A program made the position numbers and the translations under genes. Positions 53,903 through 63,380 of a DNA stretch of 64,000 nt are shown one piece after another. Below the pieces are notes generated by a model that was not told the DNA's origin, searched no databases, and saw nothing but the letters and a program-made list of their open reading frames with translations. Origin of the DNA: JASSUD01 sp031963005. GTDB taxonomy: Bacteria > Pseudomonadota > Gammaproteobacteria > Burkholderiales > Burkholderiaceae. The stretch lies in NCBI GenBank assembly GCA_031963005.1, contig JASSUL010000006.1:95779-159778 (forward strand). Reading direction: 5' to 3'. Each line of letters opens with the position of its first letter. Position 1 is the first letter of the stretch.

Positions 53903-55153
53903 ATGGCAAGTACCGATGGGTTAGCGAGTGAGACCGCGGTCTTTTGCTCGTTTTGCACAAAATCTAGGCAGGATGTCCAAAAGTTAATTGCCGGCCCCTC
54001 TGTCTTCATCTGTAATGAGTGCATCGATTTGTGTCACTCAATGATGATTGAAGATCTGAAACAGGCGCAGATAGAGAGCGTACGTACGGATTTACCTACT
54101 CCAAGAGAAATCCGTCAAACGCTCGACGAGTATGTCATCGGGCAAGATGTAGCGAAAAAAATTCTTTCAGTGGCTGTGTATAACCATTACAAACGCCTCA
54201 AACATATTGATCTGAAAGAAGAAGTGGAGCTTGCCAAAAGCAATATTTTGCTCATTGGCCCCACGGGTTCAGGAAAAACACTACTGGCGCAAACATTAGC
54301 CCGCATGCTGAATGTTCCCTTTGTGATGGTCGATGCAACGACACTCACGGAAGCCGGCTATGTCGGAGAAGATGTCGAAAATATTATTCAAAAGCTGTTG
54401 CAAAGCTGTAATTACGCGGTCGATAAAGCACAAAGAGGGATTGTGTATATCGATGAAATCGATAAAATCAGCCGTAAATCCGATAACCCCTCTATTACGC
54501 GTGATGTATCTGGTGAAGGCGTGCAGCAAGCCTTGCTGAAATTAATTGAAGGCACTATTGCTTCAGTCCCTCCACAAGGCGGGCGTAAGCATCCTAATCA
54601 AGATTTTCTCCAAGTCGATACGACCAATATTCTCTTTATTTGCGGTGGAGCGTTTGACGGCTTAGAAAAAGTCATTATTCAACGTACAGAAAAAACCGGA
54701 ATCGGTTTTAACGCCACGGTGAAAGACCAAAAAGAGCGTGATGCTGGCGAGGTCTTAATCGATGTAGAGCCGGAAGATTTAATTAAATTTGGATTAATTC
54801 CTGAACTAATCGGTCGTTTGCCTGTTGTTGCGACATTAGGCAAGTTGAATGAAGAGGCTTTAGTCAAAATTTTGACCGAACCTAAAAATTCGCTCGTAAA
54901 GCAATATCAAAAGCTATTCGCGATGGAGCAAGTCGAGCTTGAAATAGAACATGCAGCGCTTGAAGCCATTGCACATAAAGCGATGCAGCGCAAGACGGGT
55001 GCGCGTGGCTTACGTTCGATCATTGAACAAGCCTTGCTCAATGTCATGTATGAGCTACCCACACAACGTCATGTCGGAAAAGTCGTTATTCACGGCGACA
55101 CCATTACTCATCAGACAGAGCCTACATTGGGTTTAAGGGCTTCTAATGATTAA
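53903..55153 (+). CDS. clpX: ATP-dependent Clp protease ATP-binding subunit ClpX
   Basis: ClpX is the AAA+ unfoldase that feeds ClpP. The 416 residues have the N-terminal zinc domain (FCSFCTKSRQDVQKLIAG then CNECIDLC), Walker A LIGPTGSGKTLLAQTLA, Walker B GIVYIDEIDKISRK, the pore loop AGYVGEDVENI, an IGF-type loop near TEKTGIGFNA and the sensor-2 KTGARGLRSIIEQ. ATG 53903 is chosen over an upstream TTG six codons before. Length is normal. Confidence 0.97.
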   Translation: MASTDGLASETAVFCSFCTKSRQDVQKLIAGPSVFICNECIDLCHSMMIEDLKQAQIESVRTDLPTPREIRQTLDEYVIGQDVAKKILSVAVYNHYKRLKHIDLKEEVELAKSNILLIGPTGSGKTLLAQTLARMLNVPFVMVDATTLTEAGYVGEDVENIIQKLLQSCNYAVDKAQRGIVYIDEIDKISRKSDNPSITRDVSGEGVQQALLKLIEGTIASVPPQGGRKHPNQDFLQVDTTNILFICGGAFDGLEKVIIQRTEKTGIGFNATVKDQKERDAGEVLIDVEPEDLIKFGLIPELIGRLPVVATLGKLNEEALVKILTEPKNSLVKQYQKLFAMEQVELEIEHAALEAIAHKAMQRKTGARGLRSIIEQALLNVMYELPTQRHVGKVVIHGDTITHQTEPTLGLRASND

Positions 55154-55162
55154 AAGAAGGCG

Positions 55163-55290
55163 CTAGGAGACGCTGAATAAACCGGGAGCGGCAGGATAAT
55201 CAACTACAGCCTCGCTTTTTTTAAATTAAGTACTAGCTGTACTGGCATCAAAGGCATTCCTTGCTCCCGATTTATTCAGCGTCTCCCTAG
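55163..55290. repeat. Palindromic repeat, family A (copy A3) between clpX and lon
   Basis: The 128-bp element has inverted ends CTAGGAGACGCTGAATAAA (55163) and its complement to 55290. The interior differs from copy A2 (6632-6755) at only a few bases, including GTACTAGCTGTACTGGCATC versus GTACTAGTTGTACTGGCATC. The base changes in the two ends of A3 are compensatory relative to A2 (GATGC/GCATC became GACGC/GCGTC), so pairing is preserved. Confidence 0.88.
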
Positions 55291-55372
55291 CAGTATTGCG
55301 CACCGCTTTTTGCGTAGCGATAGTGTCTTCTTGGTAGTGCGCGTGCGTTTTTATTTATTTTGATAGGGGGCC

Positions 55373-57799
55373 ATGATGCAACCTACTTCCCCTTTTTTGA
55401 CCGAGTCTATGCTGCTTCCCCTGCTTCCTCTCCGAGATGTAGTCGTTTTTCCGCATATGGTTATTTCGCTTTTTGTTGGACGCGTAAAGTCCATTAAAGG
55501 GCTAGAGCTTGCAATGGAAAGCAATAAGCAGGTGATGCTTGTTTTACAAAAGACCTCGGGTGAAGACGAACTCACTGCACAAGAGCTTCATACCGTAGGG
55601 TGTATTGGAAATATTCTCCAAATTCTGAAACTTCCAGATAACACCGTTAAAGTGTTGATTGAAGGCGTGCAGCGCGCAAAGATTCTGGCATTTGAAGAAG
55701 GGCACGAATATTTCAGTGCCCAAGTGCTGCCTTTAGAGGATGAAACGCTAGAGGGCAGTCCGGAGATCGAGGCACGTCGACGTGCGGTGACTGCGCAGTT
55801 TGAACAGTACGTTAAGCTGAATAAAAAAATCCCTCCCGAAATGGTGGGCTCTTTAGGGCCGATAGAAAGTGCGGGCCGTCTTGCAGATACGATTGCGACG
55901 CATGTGTCGTTAAAACTTGAGAAAAAACAGAAACTTCTAGAAAAACTCCCCGTAGCAGAACGCCTTGAGCATCTTTTAGAGCATATCGAGGCTGAGATTG
56001 ATATTTTGCAGGCAGAAAAACGTATCCGTGGGCGCGTCAAACGCCAAATGGAAAAGAGCCAACGCGAGTATTACCTCAATGAACAAGTCAAAGCGATTCA
56101 GAAGGAATTAGGGGAAGGCACAGAAGGGGCCGATTACGAAGAGTTAGAAAAACGCATCGTAGCGGCTCGCATGCCTGCCCAAGCCAAGCAAAAGGCAGAG
56201 TCTGAACTCAAAAAGCTCAAACTCATGCCCTTTATGTCTGCAGAGGCGACGGTTGCACGCAACTATATCGATACCTTAGTGAGCTTGCCATGGCGCAAAA
56301 AAAGCAAAATCAATCCGGATCTCACTTTTGCAGAACAAGTGCTGAATGAGGATCATTACGGCCTTGAAAAAGTGAAAGAACGGATTTTGGAATACCTTGC
56401 CGTGCAACAGCGTGTGAGCAAAGTGAAGGCGCCTATTCTATGTTTAGTCGGCCCACCTGGAGTAGGAAAAACCTCTTTGGGTGAATCGATTGCACGGGCC
56501 ACTCATCGCAAATTTGTGCGTATGGCATTGGGCGGTATGCATGATGAAGCGGAAATTCGAGGACATAGGCGTACCTATATTGGTTCCATGGCCGGAAAAA
56601 TTCTGCAAAATTTAGTCAAGGTCGGCGTGCGTAACCCGCTTTTCCTATTAGATGAAGTCGATAAAATAGGCGCAGATGCGCGTGGAGATCCTTCTGCCGC
56701 GCTCTTAGAGGTGCTCGACCCCGAACAAAATCATGCTTTTGTCGATCATTATGTCGAAGTCGATTTCGATTTATCGGATGTGATGTTTGTCGCCACCTCG
56801 AACAGCTTTAATATTCCGCCTCCGCTTTTAGATAGGATGGAAATTATCCGTCTGTCTGGGTATACCGAAGATGAAAAGGCCAGTATCGCGCAACGGTATT
56901 TACTGCCGAAACAGATCCGTAATAATGGGCTGAAACCAAGCGAAATTGAGGTCACGCCAGAGGCTATCCTTGACATTATCCGGTACTACTCCCGCGAAGC
57001 CGGAGTGCGTTCTTTAGAGCGTGAGCTCTCAAAAATCTGTCGCAAAGTGGTCAAACAGCTCTTGCTTAAGACAATAGACGGGAAGCTCAAAATCGACTCG
57101 AGCAATCTGAGTACTTTCCTGGGTGTGCGCAAATACGATTTCGGCTTAGCGACGAAAAAAAACCAGATAGGGCAGGTCACGGGCCTAGCATGGACAGAAG
57201 TGGGTGGCGATTTGCTCACGATCGAAGCGGCCGTCATGCCAGGAAAAGGCAATGTGATTCGTACAGGCTCACTCGGCGATGTCATGAAAGAGTCGGTAGA
57301 AGCCGCTCGCTCCGTTGTCCGTTCGCGTTTGCGTCGCCTGGGTGCTAGCGATACGGTATTTGAAACCAAGGATGTGCACGTGCATGTACCCGAAGGAGCC
57401 ACTCCCAAAGATGGCCCCTCCGCCGGTATTGCTATGGCAACAGCCATTGTTTCTGTGCTTACAGAGATTCCTGTGAAAGCAGAAATTGCCATGACGGGAG
57501 AGATTACCTTGCGCGGAGAAGTCCTGCCGATCGGTGGCCTCAAAGAAAAGCTGCTCGCGGCACATCGAGGCGGGATCAAGACTGTATTGATTCCTGAAGA
57601 AAATATCAAAGACCTTGCGGAAATTCCCGACAATGTCAAAAACAGCATTGAAATCCTTCCCGTTCGCTGGATTGATCAAGTGCTAGAAATTGCGCTGGAG
57701 CGTATGCCAATTCCGTTAGAAGATCTCCCACAACCTCAGCCTCCATTAGCTGCAGAAGGGAAGGGGGTGTTTGTGCATACCGATGCTGTGAAGCATTGA
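55373..57799 (+). CDS. lon: ATP-dependent protease Lon
   Basis: Lon degrades misfolded and regulatory proteins. The 808 residues run: substrate-binding LON domain (LLPLLPLRDVVVFPHMVISLFVGR), a coiled-coil region, AAA+ module with Walker A LVGPPGVGKTSLGESIA and Walker B NPLFLLDEVDKIG, sensor region, and the proteolytic domain with the catalytic Ser in KDGPSAGIAMAT and Lys in IGGLKEKLLAAHRGG. Length is normal. Two Met codons start the frame; the first is used. hupB, which often follows lon, is not found downstream. Confidence 0.97.
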   Translation: MMQPTSPFLTESMLLPLLPLRDVVVFPHMVISLFVGRVKSIKGLELAMESNKQVMLVLQKTSGEDELTAQELHTVGCIGNILQILKLPDNTVKVLIEGVQRAKILAFEEGHEYFSAQVLPLEDETLEGSPEIEARRRAVTAQFEQYVKLNKKIPPEMVGSLGPIESAGRLADTIATHVSLKLEKKQKLLEKLPVAERLEHLLEHIEAEIDILQAEKRIRGRVKRQMEKSQREYYLNEQVKAIQKELGEGTEGADYEELEKRIVAARMPAQAKQKAESELKKLKLMPFMSAEATVARNYIDTLVSLPWRKKSKINPDLTFAEQVLNEDHYGLEKVKERILEYLAVQQRVSKVKAPILCLVGPPGVGKTSLGESIARATHRKFVRMALGGMHDEAEIRGHRRTYIGSMAGKILQNLVKVGVRNPLFLLDEVDKIGADARGDPSAALLEVLDPEQNHAFVDHYVEVDFDLSDVMFVATSNSFNIPPPLLDRMEIIRLSGYTEDEKASIAQRYLLPKQIRNNGLKPSEIEVTPEAILDIIRYYSREAGVRSLERELSKICRKVVKQLLLKTIDGKLKIDSSNLSTFLGVRKYDFGLATKKNQIGQVTGLAWTEVGGDLLTIEAAVMPGKGNVIRTGSLGDVMKESVEAARSVVRSRLRRLGASDTVFETKDVHVHVPEGATPKDGPSAGIAMATAIVSVLTEIPVKAEIAMTGEITLRGEVLPIGGLKEKLLAAHRGGIKTVLIPEENIKDLAEIPDNVKNSIEILPVRWIDQVLEIALERMPIPLEDLPQPQPPLAAEGKGVFVHTDAVKH

Positions 57800-57803
57800 T
57801 CGC

Positions 57804-57878
57804 CTTGCTAAGAAAGTCTGCATACGCTGCACCGTTAAAATACCTACGTACAGCAGTATTGCAGACTTTCTTAGCAAG
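57804..57878. repeat. Long palindrome after lon (family D, single copy)
   Basis: CTTGCTAAGAAAGTCTGCAT (57804) and ATTGCAGACTTTCTTAGCAA followed by G (to 57878) are inverted complements of about 22 bp around a 30-nt loop. It lies directly after the lon stop and is not followed by a T-run. Arms and loop do not match families A-C, so it may be another repeat type or part of the lon 3' end. Confidence 0.7.
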
Positions 57879-58037
57879 CCTACTGCTGGAAAGTGCAAGA
57901 AGAAAGTCCATTTCATGACCGGCATGCAAGGTGCTGGCAGACCATGTTGATATTCCCCATCTATAAAAATCTTTAGATAGCCTCCCAATCCCTAGTCGAA
58001 ATAGGTTCTATGGGATGGCCATAATGTTATGTATACC

Positions 58038-58078
58038 AAGACTAAAACGCCTCATCTGGGCTTTAGTCTTTATTTTTT
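58038..58078 (+). terminator. Intrinsic terminator after lon
   Basis: AAGACTAAA and TTTAGTCTT pair around an ACGCCTCATCTGGGC loop and are followed by TATTTTTTG. The stem is 9 bp and A/T-rich, with a good T-run. It is the likely end of the lon transcript. Confidence 0.75.
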
Positions 58079-58266
58079 GATGCATTTTGGTGAAGGCTTA
58101 ACCTGATTTTTCGCTTTCATTCCCATAGTCTAGTAAGATGATGCCTTATACCTTCAATAAGTAGCCCCATATGCGAATGCATAAACCTTACGCGACACGC
58201 GGTATGTCATTGCATGGCGTTGGGTAAGTGGCTGATAGATCCTCGATATTTTGCGGAGTTTAAAAT

Positions 58267-59769
58267 ATGACAATATGGGCTAAAAAGTCCATCGCGGCGC
58301 TTGAGCAAGAAGCCGCAGAGCAGGATGCAAGTCTTGAAGGACATAAAGATACTAAAGGCCATAAAGGCCATCGCCCTCGGCGTGTATTAGGCGCATTGGA
58401 TCTGACCATGCTAGGCATTGGCTGCATCGTCGGAGCGGGTATTTTTGTGCTCACAGGACATGCTGCATCGGCCAATGCAGGTCCTGCCGTGATTCTTTCC
58501 TTTTTGCTCGGCGCAACGGCATGCGGATTTGCAGGCTTATGCTATGCAGAAATGGCTTCTATGGTGCCTGTTTCTGGCAGCGCTTATATCTATGCGTATG
58601 CAACGATGGGCGAGTTTATTGCCTGGCTGATTGGTTGGGATCTGATCTTAGAATATTCGCTGGGGGCCGTTGCGGTTGCCGTCGGTTGGTCCGGTTATGT
58701 GGTGAGCTTTTTGCATAATTTTGGGGTCCATGTTCCTGTAGCCTGGTCTAGCGCGCCCTTTACTTTTGATTTGGCGACTGGATGGCATCACACGGGCGCA
58801 GTAGTTAATTTGCCGGCGATGTTAGTCGTTGGCGTGATTACCTTCTTGTTGATTTTTGGGATTCGAGAATCCGCACGCCTCAATAGCCTCATGGTAGTTA
58901 TCAAGGTCGGCATTATTTTGATCTTTATTGCAGTAGGTATTTTTTCAGTCGATACCGCCAATTGGGTGACTGAGGCTAATCCTGCAGGGGCGTTTATTCC
59001 GCCTAATACCGCACCAGGAGTATTCGGTTGGAGTGGGATACTCAGAGGCGCAGCCGTGGTGTTCTTTGCGTATATCGGCTTTGATGCGGTTTCGTGTGTA
59101 GCGCAAGAAACCAAAAACCCCAGCAAGAATTTGCCAATAGGGCTATTGAGTTCTTTAGCGATATGTACCGTTCTGTATATTCTAGTGGCCTATATCCTCA
59201 CTGGCGTAGTGTCCTATGATCATCTGAATGTGCCTGATCCTATTGCTGTGGGTATCGATGCTATCGGGTTTTTGTGGCTCTCTCCGCTTATTAAATTGGG
59301 CGCGATAGTCGGGCTGACTTCGGTGATCTTAGTCTTGCTTATTAGCCAGCCTCGCATTTTTTACAGAATGTCCCAAGATGGCTTATTGCCCCCGTTTATT
59401 GCAAAACTGCATTCCCGCTTTCATACGCCTTACGTTAGTACCTTAATTACCGGTATTTTCGTGATGACATTAGCCGGCTTATTCCCGATTGGTTTGATCG
59501 GTGAGCTAGTGAGTATCGGAACACTCTCCGCCTTTGTATTGGTCTGTGTGGGCGTAGTGGTGATGCGTGTAATGGAGCCTCAACTGGCGCGACCTTTTAA
59601 AACGCCTTTCGTTTATGTGATTGGTCCTCTAGGTGCAGGAGTAGCCTTATTCCTAATGCTAGGTTTGCCCATTAATACATGGTTACGGCTGATTATCTGG
59701 ATGGCAGTGGGATTATTAATTTACTTTGGTTACGGGCGGCGACATAGTCTGCTGCGGTCGGGCAAATAA
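58267..59769 (+). CDS. APC-family amino-acid permease (cationic amino-acid transporter type)
   Basis: An inner-membrane permease of 500 residues with about 12-14 membrane segments. The APC signature LTMLGIGCIVGAGIFVLTGHAA, the second segment YAEMASMVPVSGSAYIYAYATMGE, and FFAYIGFDAVSCVAQETKNPSKNLPIG near the middle place it in the CAT/YfnA branch. The cytoplasmic N-terminus has a small His/Lys repeat (GHKDTKGHKGHRPRR). Substrate is not determined by sequence. For a bacterium with reduced amino-acid synthesis, import is plausible. Confidence 0.9.
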   Translation: MTIWAKKSIAALEQEAAEQDASLEGHKDTKGHKGHRPRRVLGALDLTMLGIGCIVGAGIFVLTGHAASANAGPAVILSFLLGATACGFAGLCYAEMASMVPVSGSAYIYAYATMGEFIAWLIGWDLILEYSLGAVAVAVGWSGYVVSFLHNFGVHVPVAWSSAPFTFDLATGWHHTGAVVNLPAMLVVGVITFLLIFGIRESARLNSLMVVIKVGIILIFIAVGIFSVDTANWVTEANPAGAFIPPNTAPGVFGWSGILRGAAVVFFAYIGFDAVSCVAQETKNPSKNLPIGLLSSLAICTVLYILVAYILTGVVSYDHLNVPDPIAVGIDAIGFLWLSPLIKLGAIVGLTSVILVLLISQPRIFYRMSQDGLLPPFIAKLHSRFHTPYVSTLITGIFVMTLAGLFPIGLIGELVSIGTLSAFVLVCVGVVVMRVMEPQLARPFKTPFVYVIGPLGAGVALFLMLGLPINTWLRLIIWMAVGLLIYFGYGRRHSLLRSGK

Positions 59770-59846
59770 ATGCGCTTATAAAAATGGCCAATACCCATCG
59801 TATTCAAGTGTGTATTGTGTAAATAGTAAATTCAAAGTGTGGATAT

Positions 59847-59880
59847 AAAGCGGCGTTTGCAAAACAGACGCCGCTTTTGC
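59847..59880 (+). terminator. Intrinsic terminator after the permease gene
   Basis: AAAGCGGCGT and ACGCCGCTTT pair around a TTGCAAAACAG loop and are followed by TGC rather than a long T-run. The stem is strong (10 bp, GC-rich). It lies 78 bp after the permease stop. Confidence 0.7.
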
Positions 59881-59966
59881 TATCTGTATCCGAGGCTCTC
59901 TTGGTATGTTAAAGAGGTCTAATAGATTAGATTGGATTACAAGCAAATTCTTAGGTGGAGAACATC

Positions 59967-61004
59967 ATGTCATGGTTTGGACCCCATTTACTCTCGGTGG
60001 ACCTATTTTCACGCGACACAGTCGAAGCGTTGCTGCAAGTTGCCCATATGCTAGAGCCGATTGCGCAACGGCAAAAAATCACACGGGTACTAGAAGGCGC
60101 GGTGCTGGCGAATTTGTTTTTTGAACCTAGCACACGTACCCGTGTAAGTTTCGGTGCTGCTTTTGCACGTTTAGGAGGCAGCGTATGCGACACAACGAGC
60201 GCAGCATCCACTTCTTTGGCCAAAGGAGAGTCGCTTGAAGATACCAGCCGTGTATTAAGCGGATACGCCGATGCCATAGTAATGCGTCATCCAGAAATCG
60301 GATCCGTAGCACACTTTGCAAAATCCATTTCTACCCCTGTTATCAACGCAGGAGATGGCGCAGGGGAACATCCCAGCCAAGCGTTGCTAGACCTCTATAC
60401 GATTCAAAAAGAATTTCACCGCCTAGGAAAAACCGTAGATGGTGCGCATATCGTCTTGTCTGGCGATCTCAAATATAGCCGCACTATCCATTCCTTGATA
60501 AAGCTATTAACCCTCTACGACAATCTCTCCTTCACACTGATTGCCCCTCCTTTTTTAACCCTTCCTACGGCATTAGCCGACCTTACACAAAACCGCGGTC
60601 ATCGCATCACGGTACACCATTCCCTGCAAGAGGCAATACAACCGCCTGATGTATGGTATGCAACGCGTCTACAAAAAGAGCGTTTTACCGATGCCGCCTT
60701 GCAAGAAGGGAGAGAGGCCAACACCGCATTGCAAAACTACGGTCCCGCATTCGAAATTAATTCCCAAGTGATTGAACACCACTGCACCCCACACACCATA
60801 TTAATGCATCCCCTGCCTAGAGATAATCGCCCTGGCGCCCATGATCTCAGCACCGATCTAGACGCCGATCCAAGACTCGCTATTTTTCGACAGGCCGCAA
60901 ACGGAATACCGATACGCATGGCGATTTTTGCCATACTTTTAGATGTCGTGGAATTAGCGCGTAGTGAAATGCAACCTGTGCGTTGGAAGCACAGAGGAAT
61001 TTGA
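59967..61004 (+). CDS. pyrB: Aspartate carbamoyltransferase
   Basis: PyrB condenses carbamoyl phosphate and aspartate in pyrimidine synthesis. The 345 residues contain the carbamoyl-phosphate site FFEPSTRTRVSFGAAF, the SLAKGESLEDT loop, AIVMRHPEIG, INAGDGAGEHPSQALLDLYT, GDLKYSRTIHSL and the HPLPRDN aspartate site. The GDLKY-type motif and length resemble the E. coli catalytic chain more than the short pyrBC type. No pyrI regulatory gene follows. ATG 59967 has AGGTGGAG upstream; a GTG four codons earlier is less likely. Confidence 0.93.
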   Translation: MSWFGPHLLSVDLFSRDTVEALLQVAHMLEPIAQRQKITRVLEGAVLANLFFEPSTRTRVSFGAAFARLGGSVCDTTSAASTSLAKGESLEDTSRVLSGYADAIVMRHPEIGSVAHFAKSISTPVINAGDGAGEHPSQALLDLYTIQKEFHRLGKTVDGAHIVLSGDLKYSRTIHSLIKLLTLYDNLSFTLIAPPFLTLPTALADLTQNRGHRITVHHSLQEAIQPPDVWYATRLQKERFTDAALQEGREANTALQNYGPAFEINSQVIEHHCTPHTILMHPLPRDNRPGAHDLSTDLDADPRLAIFRQAANGIPIRMAIFAILLDVVELARSEMQPVRWKHRGI

Positions 61005-61153
61005 GTTTTTGGATAGAAGAAGTGTGGCTTTGTTCTTTTGTCGTCGACGAAATCATCAAACGCACGCCGCACTTTGCTTCCTTTCAGAGAGTAGAATGAT
61101 GGAGCCATTGCAAAGACGCCGGCCGATTTTTAGGAGATATTGCCCCGTTATTA

Positions 61154-62728
61154 TTAAGCAATAACAAGGGCTGCTCGAATAGCAGCTTGCTGATTTTTCA
61201 AAGCGGCATTTTCTTCTAATAATGCTCTAATCTTTGCATTTTTTGCTGCTTTTCTTTGTATTTCTGAATCTGAATCTGAATCTGAATCTGAAGTATAAAG
61301 TTCATCAGCATCTTGGATCTGAAAAACGGTGGAAAGAGGCGACTCAACTCTTACTTTTTTCCCTTTAGAAACGGACGAAGCCTGCCGACGCACACTAAGT
61401 GCCTGATTGTCATCTTCAAAAGCACTAGAAGAACCACTATCAGGCGATCTGGAAGCATAGCCGGATTCCACAGAAGGCTGCCTTTCTCTGTGTGTGCGAG
61501 AGGGGAAAAAGCTTTTTAGGACTGATATGTCCGTATCGAACTCTTCTATTTCTTCTATCACAGGAGAATTCGAAGTGGATGATTGCGCTGAACCCCGCGG
61601 CAAGGAAGACTGCTGGTCATTAGAGGGCAGGGACCTTTCAACCATATTCACGTTAATGTTATAAGCAATATTGTATTGGTTATTAATAATATTATTATTG
61701 TGATGATGGTGGTGGTGAATATGATTATGTTGTTGGCGTTGATCATACTCAATATGTGGTCGACTATCGTAAGTCTCCATTTTTTCTTGCATGATATTCA
61801 GTTTTTCTTCGATTCTAGAAGTCGTGTCTTTCAAATCCTTAGTATCTTTTAATATATTCGTAGTGTCTTTCTTAACCAAATAAAAAAGACTGCTGAATTC
61901 GTTTAATATGTCCATATATTGACCCATTACCTTCCAAAGTATAAGCATGTCATTATTTCTGGCATGATATTGGTCTAAAATTAGTGTTCGTATGATTCTA
62001 ATTAAAACCACAGCAACAGCAAGAAAACCCAGCAAGCTACTTATAATAAAAGGTATTTGGAGTGCAAACCCTACAGCGCTTAGCAGTGCCATAATACCAC
62101 CAAGCACTGCCTCTGTTCTGGGAATGGACGCCAGATGCTGTAGTAGAGAAGTAGTGTCATACTGCTCATCTGGCACTATATTGAAAAGTTCTTGCTTAAG
62201 TGCTTCCACATGCTGAATTAAACCGTTGGATGCCAGGTTTATACCGATTTTCTGCATTGCCTCTAAAATAGGAATGTATCTCTGATTCTCTTCAGGGCCC
62301 CTATCTAGCAAAGCATAAATCAGCTGCTGGTGCATATAAATAGCTTGAAATACTTCTCTAACGCATTGCTGCTTGATCTCTTGCTTTTCAGCGATTAATT
62401 CATTAAAAGCCGTATTCAATTCTTCTGCTTTTTCAGAAAGATCCGTCAGCATCTGATAAAGGTGAAAGCCAAAACCGATCAGCAACCTTGCTCTCAGTAA
62501 ATAAGCATCTTGTTGTGCTCTCTCCTCTTCAGAAAGCCACCTATGCTTATACCACCGCGATAGGCATGCCACTGGATCTGGTGATACACGATTATGAATG
62601 AGTTTACTAAGCTTGGATTTCTTATCAATAAATGGTTCTTGGCTTTTAATCGCATTCTTTGATACTTGACAACGATCTCTAAAAAACTGCCCTGCATCCA
62701 AAATGGTAGGACTAAGCGAGATGAACAT
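61154..62728 (-). CDS. Hypothetical membrane-hairpin/coiled-coil protein with His and Ser-Asp tracts
   Basis: A 524-residue orphan. Residues 1-200 are helical and charged. Two membrane segments lie at about 207-224 and 226-248 (very close together). A coiled coil follows (about 285-320, KKDTTNILKDTKDLKDTTSR). Then come a His run (338-343), an Asn/Ile-rich stretch, a Ser-rich disordered region, a Ser-Asp run (480-489) encoded by a hexanucleotide repeat, and a C-terminal short coiled coil (AKIRALLEENAALKNQQAA). No signal peptide. The layout fits the Inc-like group in this window, but is larger. Function unknown. Confidence 0.75.
   Translation of the reverse strand: MFISLSPTILDAGQFFRDRCQVSKNAIKSQEPFIDKKSKLSKLIHNRVSPDPVACLSRWYKHRWLSEEERAQQDAYLLRARLLIGFGFHLYQMLTDLSEKAEELNTAFNELIAEKQEIKQQCVREVFQAIYMHQQLIYALLDRGPEENQRYIPILEAMQKIGINLASNGLIQHVEALKQELFNIVPDEQYDTTSLLQHLASIPRTEAVLGGIMALLSAVGFALQIPFIISSLLGFLAVAVVLIRIIRTLILDQYHARNNDMLILWKVMGQYMDILNEFSSLFYLVKKDTTNILKDTKDLKDTTSRIEEKLNIMQEKMETYDSRPHIEYDQRQQHNHIHHHHHHNNNIINNQYNIAYNINVNMVERSLPSNDQQSSLPRGSAQSSTSNSPVIEEIEEFDTDISVLKSFFPSRTHRERQPSVESGYASRSPDSGSSSAFEDDNQALSVRRQASSVSKGKKVRVESPLSTVFQIQDADELYTSDSDSDSDSEIQRKAAKNAKIRALLEENAALKNQQAAIRAALVIA
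61263..61292. repeat. Hexanucleotide tandem repeat inside the orphan gene 61154-62728
   Basis: Five exact copies of TCTGAA (plus strand) encode the Ser-Asp/Glu run at residues 480-489 of the minus-strand protein. Unit changes by slippage would keep the reading frame and vary the length of the acidic tract. Confidence 0.9.
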
Positions 62729-63380
62729 AGGACTTGACCCCCCATCCCAAGTACGGATGTATCTGACTTGGAGTACTAATGCTGCTTATTTAAAAGCATA
62801 GAAGGACAAGTCCTATATTGAGATCCTATAAACCCTGTATTTATTGCGCGGATATCTATTGCATTTGGGTCTGAACTGACGTCAAGAAGTTAGACTCTGA
62901 TTTCATTTTTGGGAGTAGGGCCAGGACTATCAAGCCTATTTCTGCTGGTTGCACCAGTGCTAAACCACTATGAATCTGCCGTTTCCCCTTGCTTATTCGC
63001 TTTTTTAACATTTGCATTTGGCTCATCGACCAAAACACGGTTGCTGCATGACATCCTCTAGTAGCTACGTAATACAGTGGAGTCGCTCCAGAGCACTTTT
63101 TCGCACTAGGTTTTAGATTCGTTGATTGCAGCGCATATTATTTTACCTCGCTGTTAATCCTGTCTTTGAGCCTCAGCACATATGCTGCCTTTTGCTTGTC
63201 ATCCAGAAACAACATGCTGGCCAAGCCTGATTGCACTTGCTGTTCAATATATAAATACGGGAGAGGGGATATTTCTGATAGCAGTTCTTCTTTTCGTATT
63301 TTATTATTTTATGGCAATTTTTTTATTATAACCTGCTTATATCTCTATACCATTAAAAATAATTTTTTTGGAGAATAGCT
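62729..63380. other. Intergenic region with ankyrin pseudogene
   Basis: A 652-bp region between divergent orphans. Bases 62968-63310 are the decayed ankyrin gene described separately. The ends should hold promoters for the genes at 61154-62728 and 63381. Bases 63290-63380 are very AT-rich. Confidence 0.6.
62968..63310 (-). pseudogene. Decayed ankyrin-repeat gene fragment
   Basis: On the minus strand one frame reads LASMLFLDDKQKAAYVLRL and then KDRINSEVK before a TAA stop. It continues in the same frame as NLKPSAKKCSGATPLYYVAT and RGCHAAT, and must then shift frame to give VLVDEPNANVKKANKQGETA before a final TAG at 62968. GATPLY, the G-H turn and NANVKKANKQGET are ankyrin signatures. One stop and one frameshift within 340 bp show the gene is dead. 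No credible start is left upstream. Confidence 0.8.

Larger units (their letters stand above)
57800..58266. other. Spacer between lon and the permease gene
   Basis: This 467-bp stretch holds a long palindrome (57804-57878), a terminator (58038-58078), and about 190 bp upstream of the permease with no identified promoter. I looked for hupB or a tRNA, which often follow lon, and saw neither. Confidence 0.55.
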
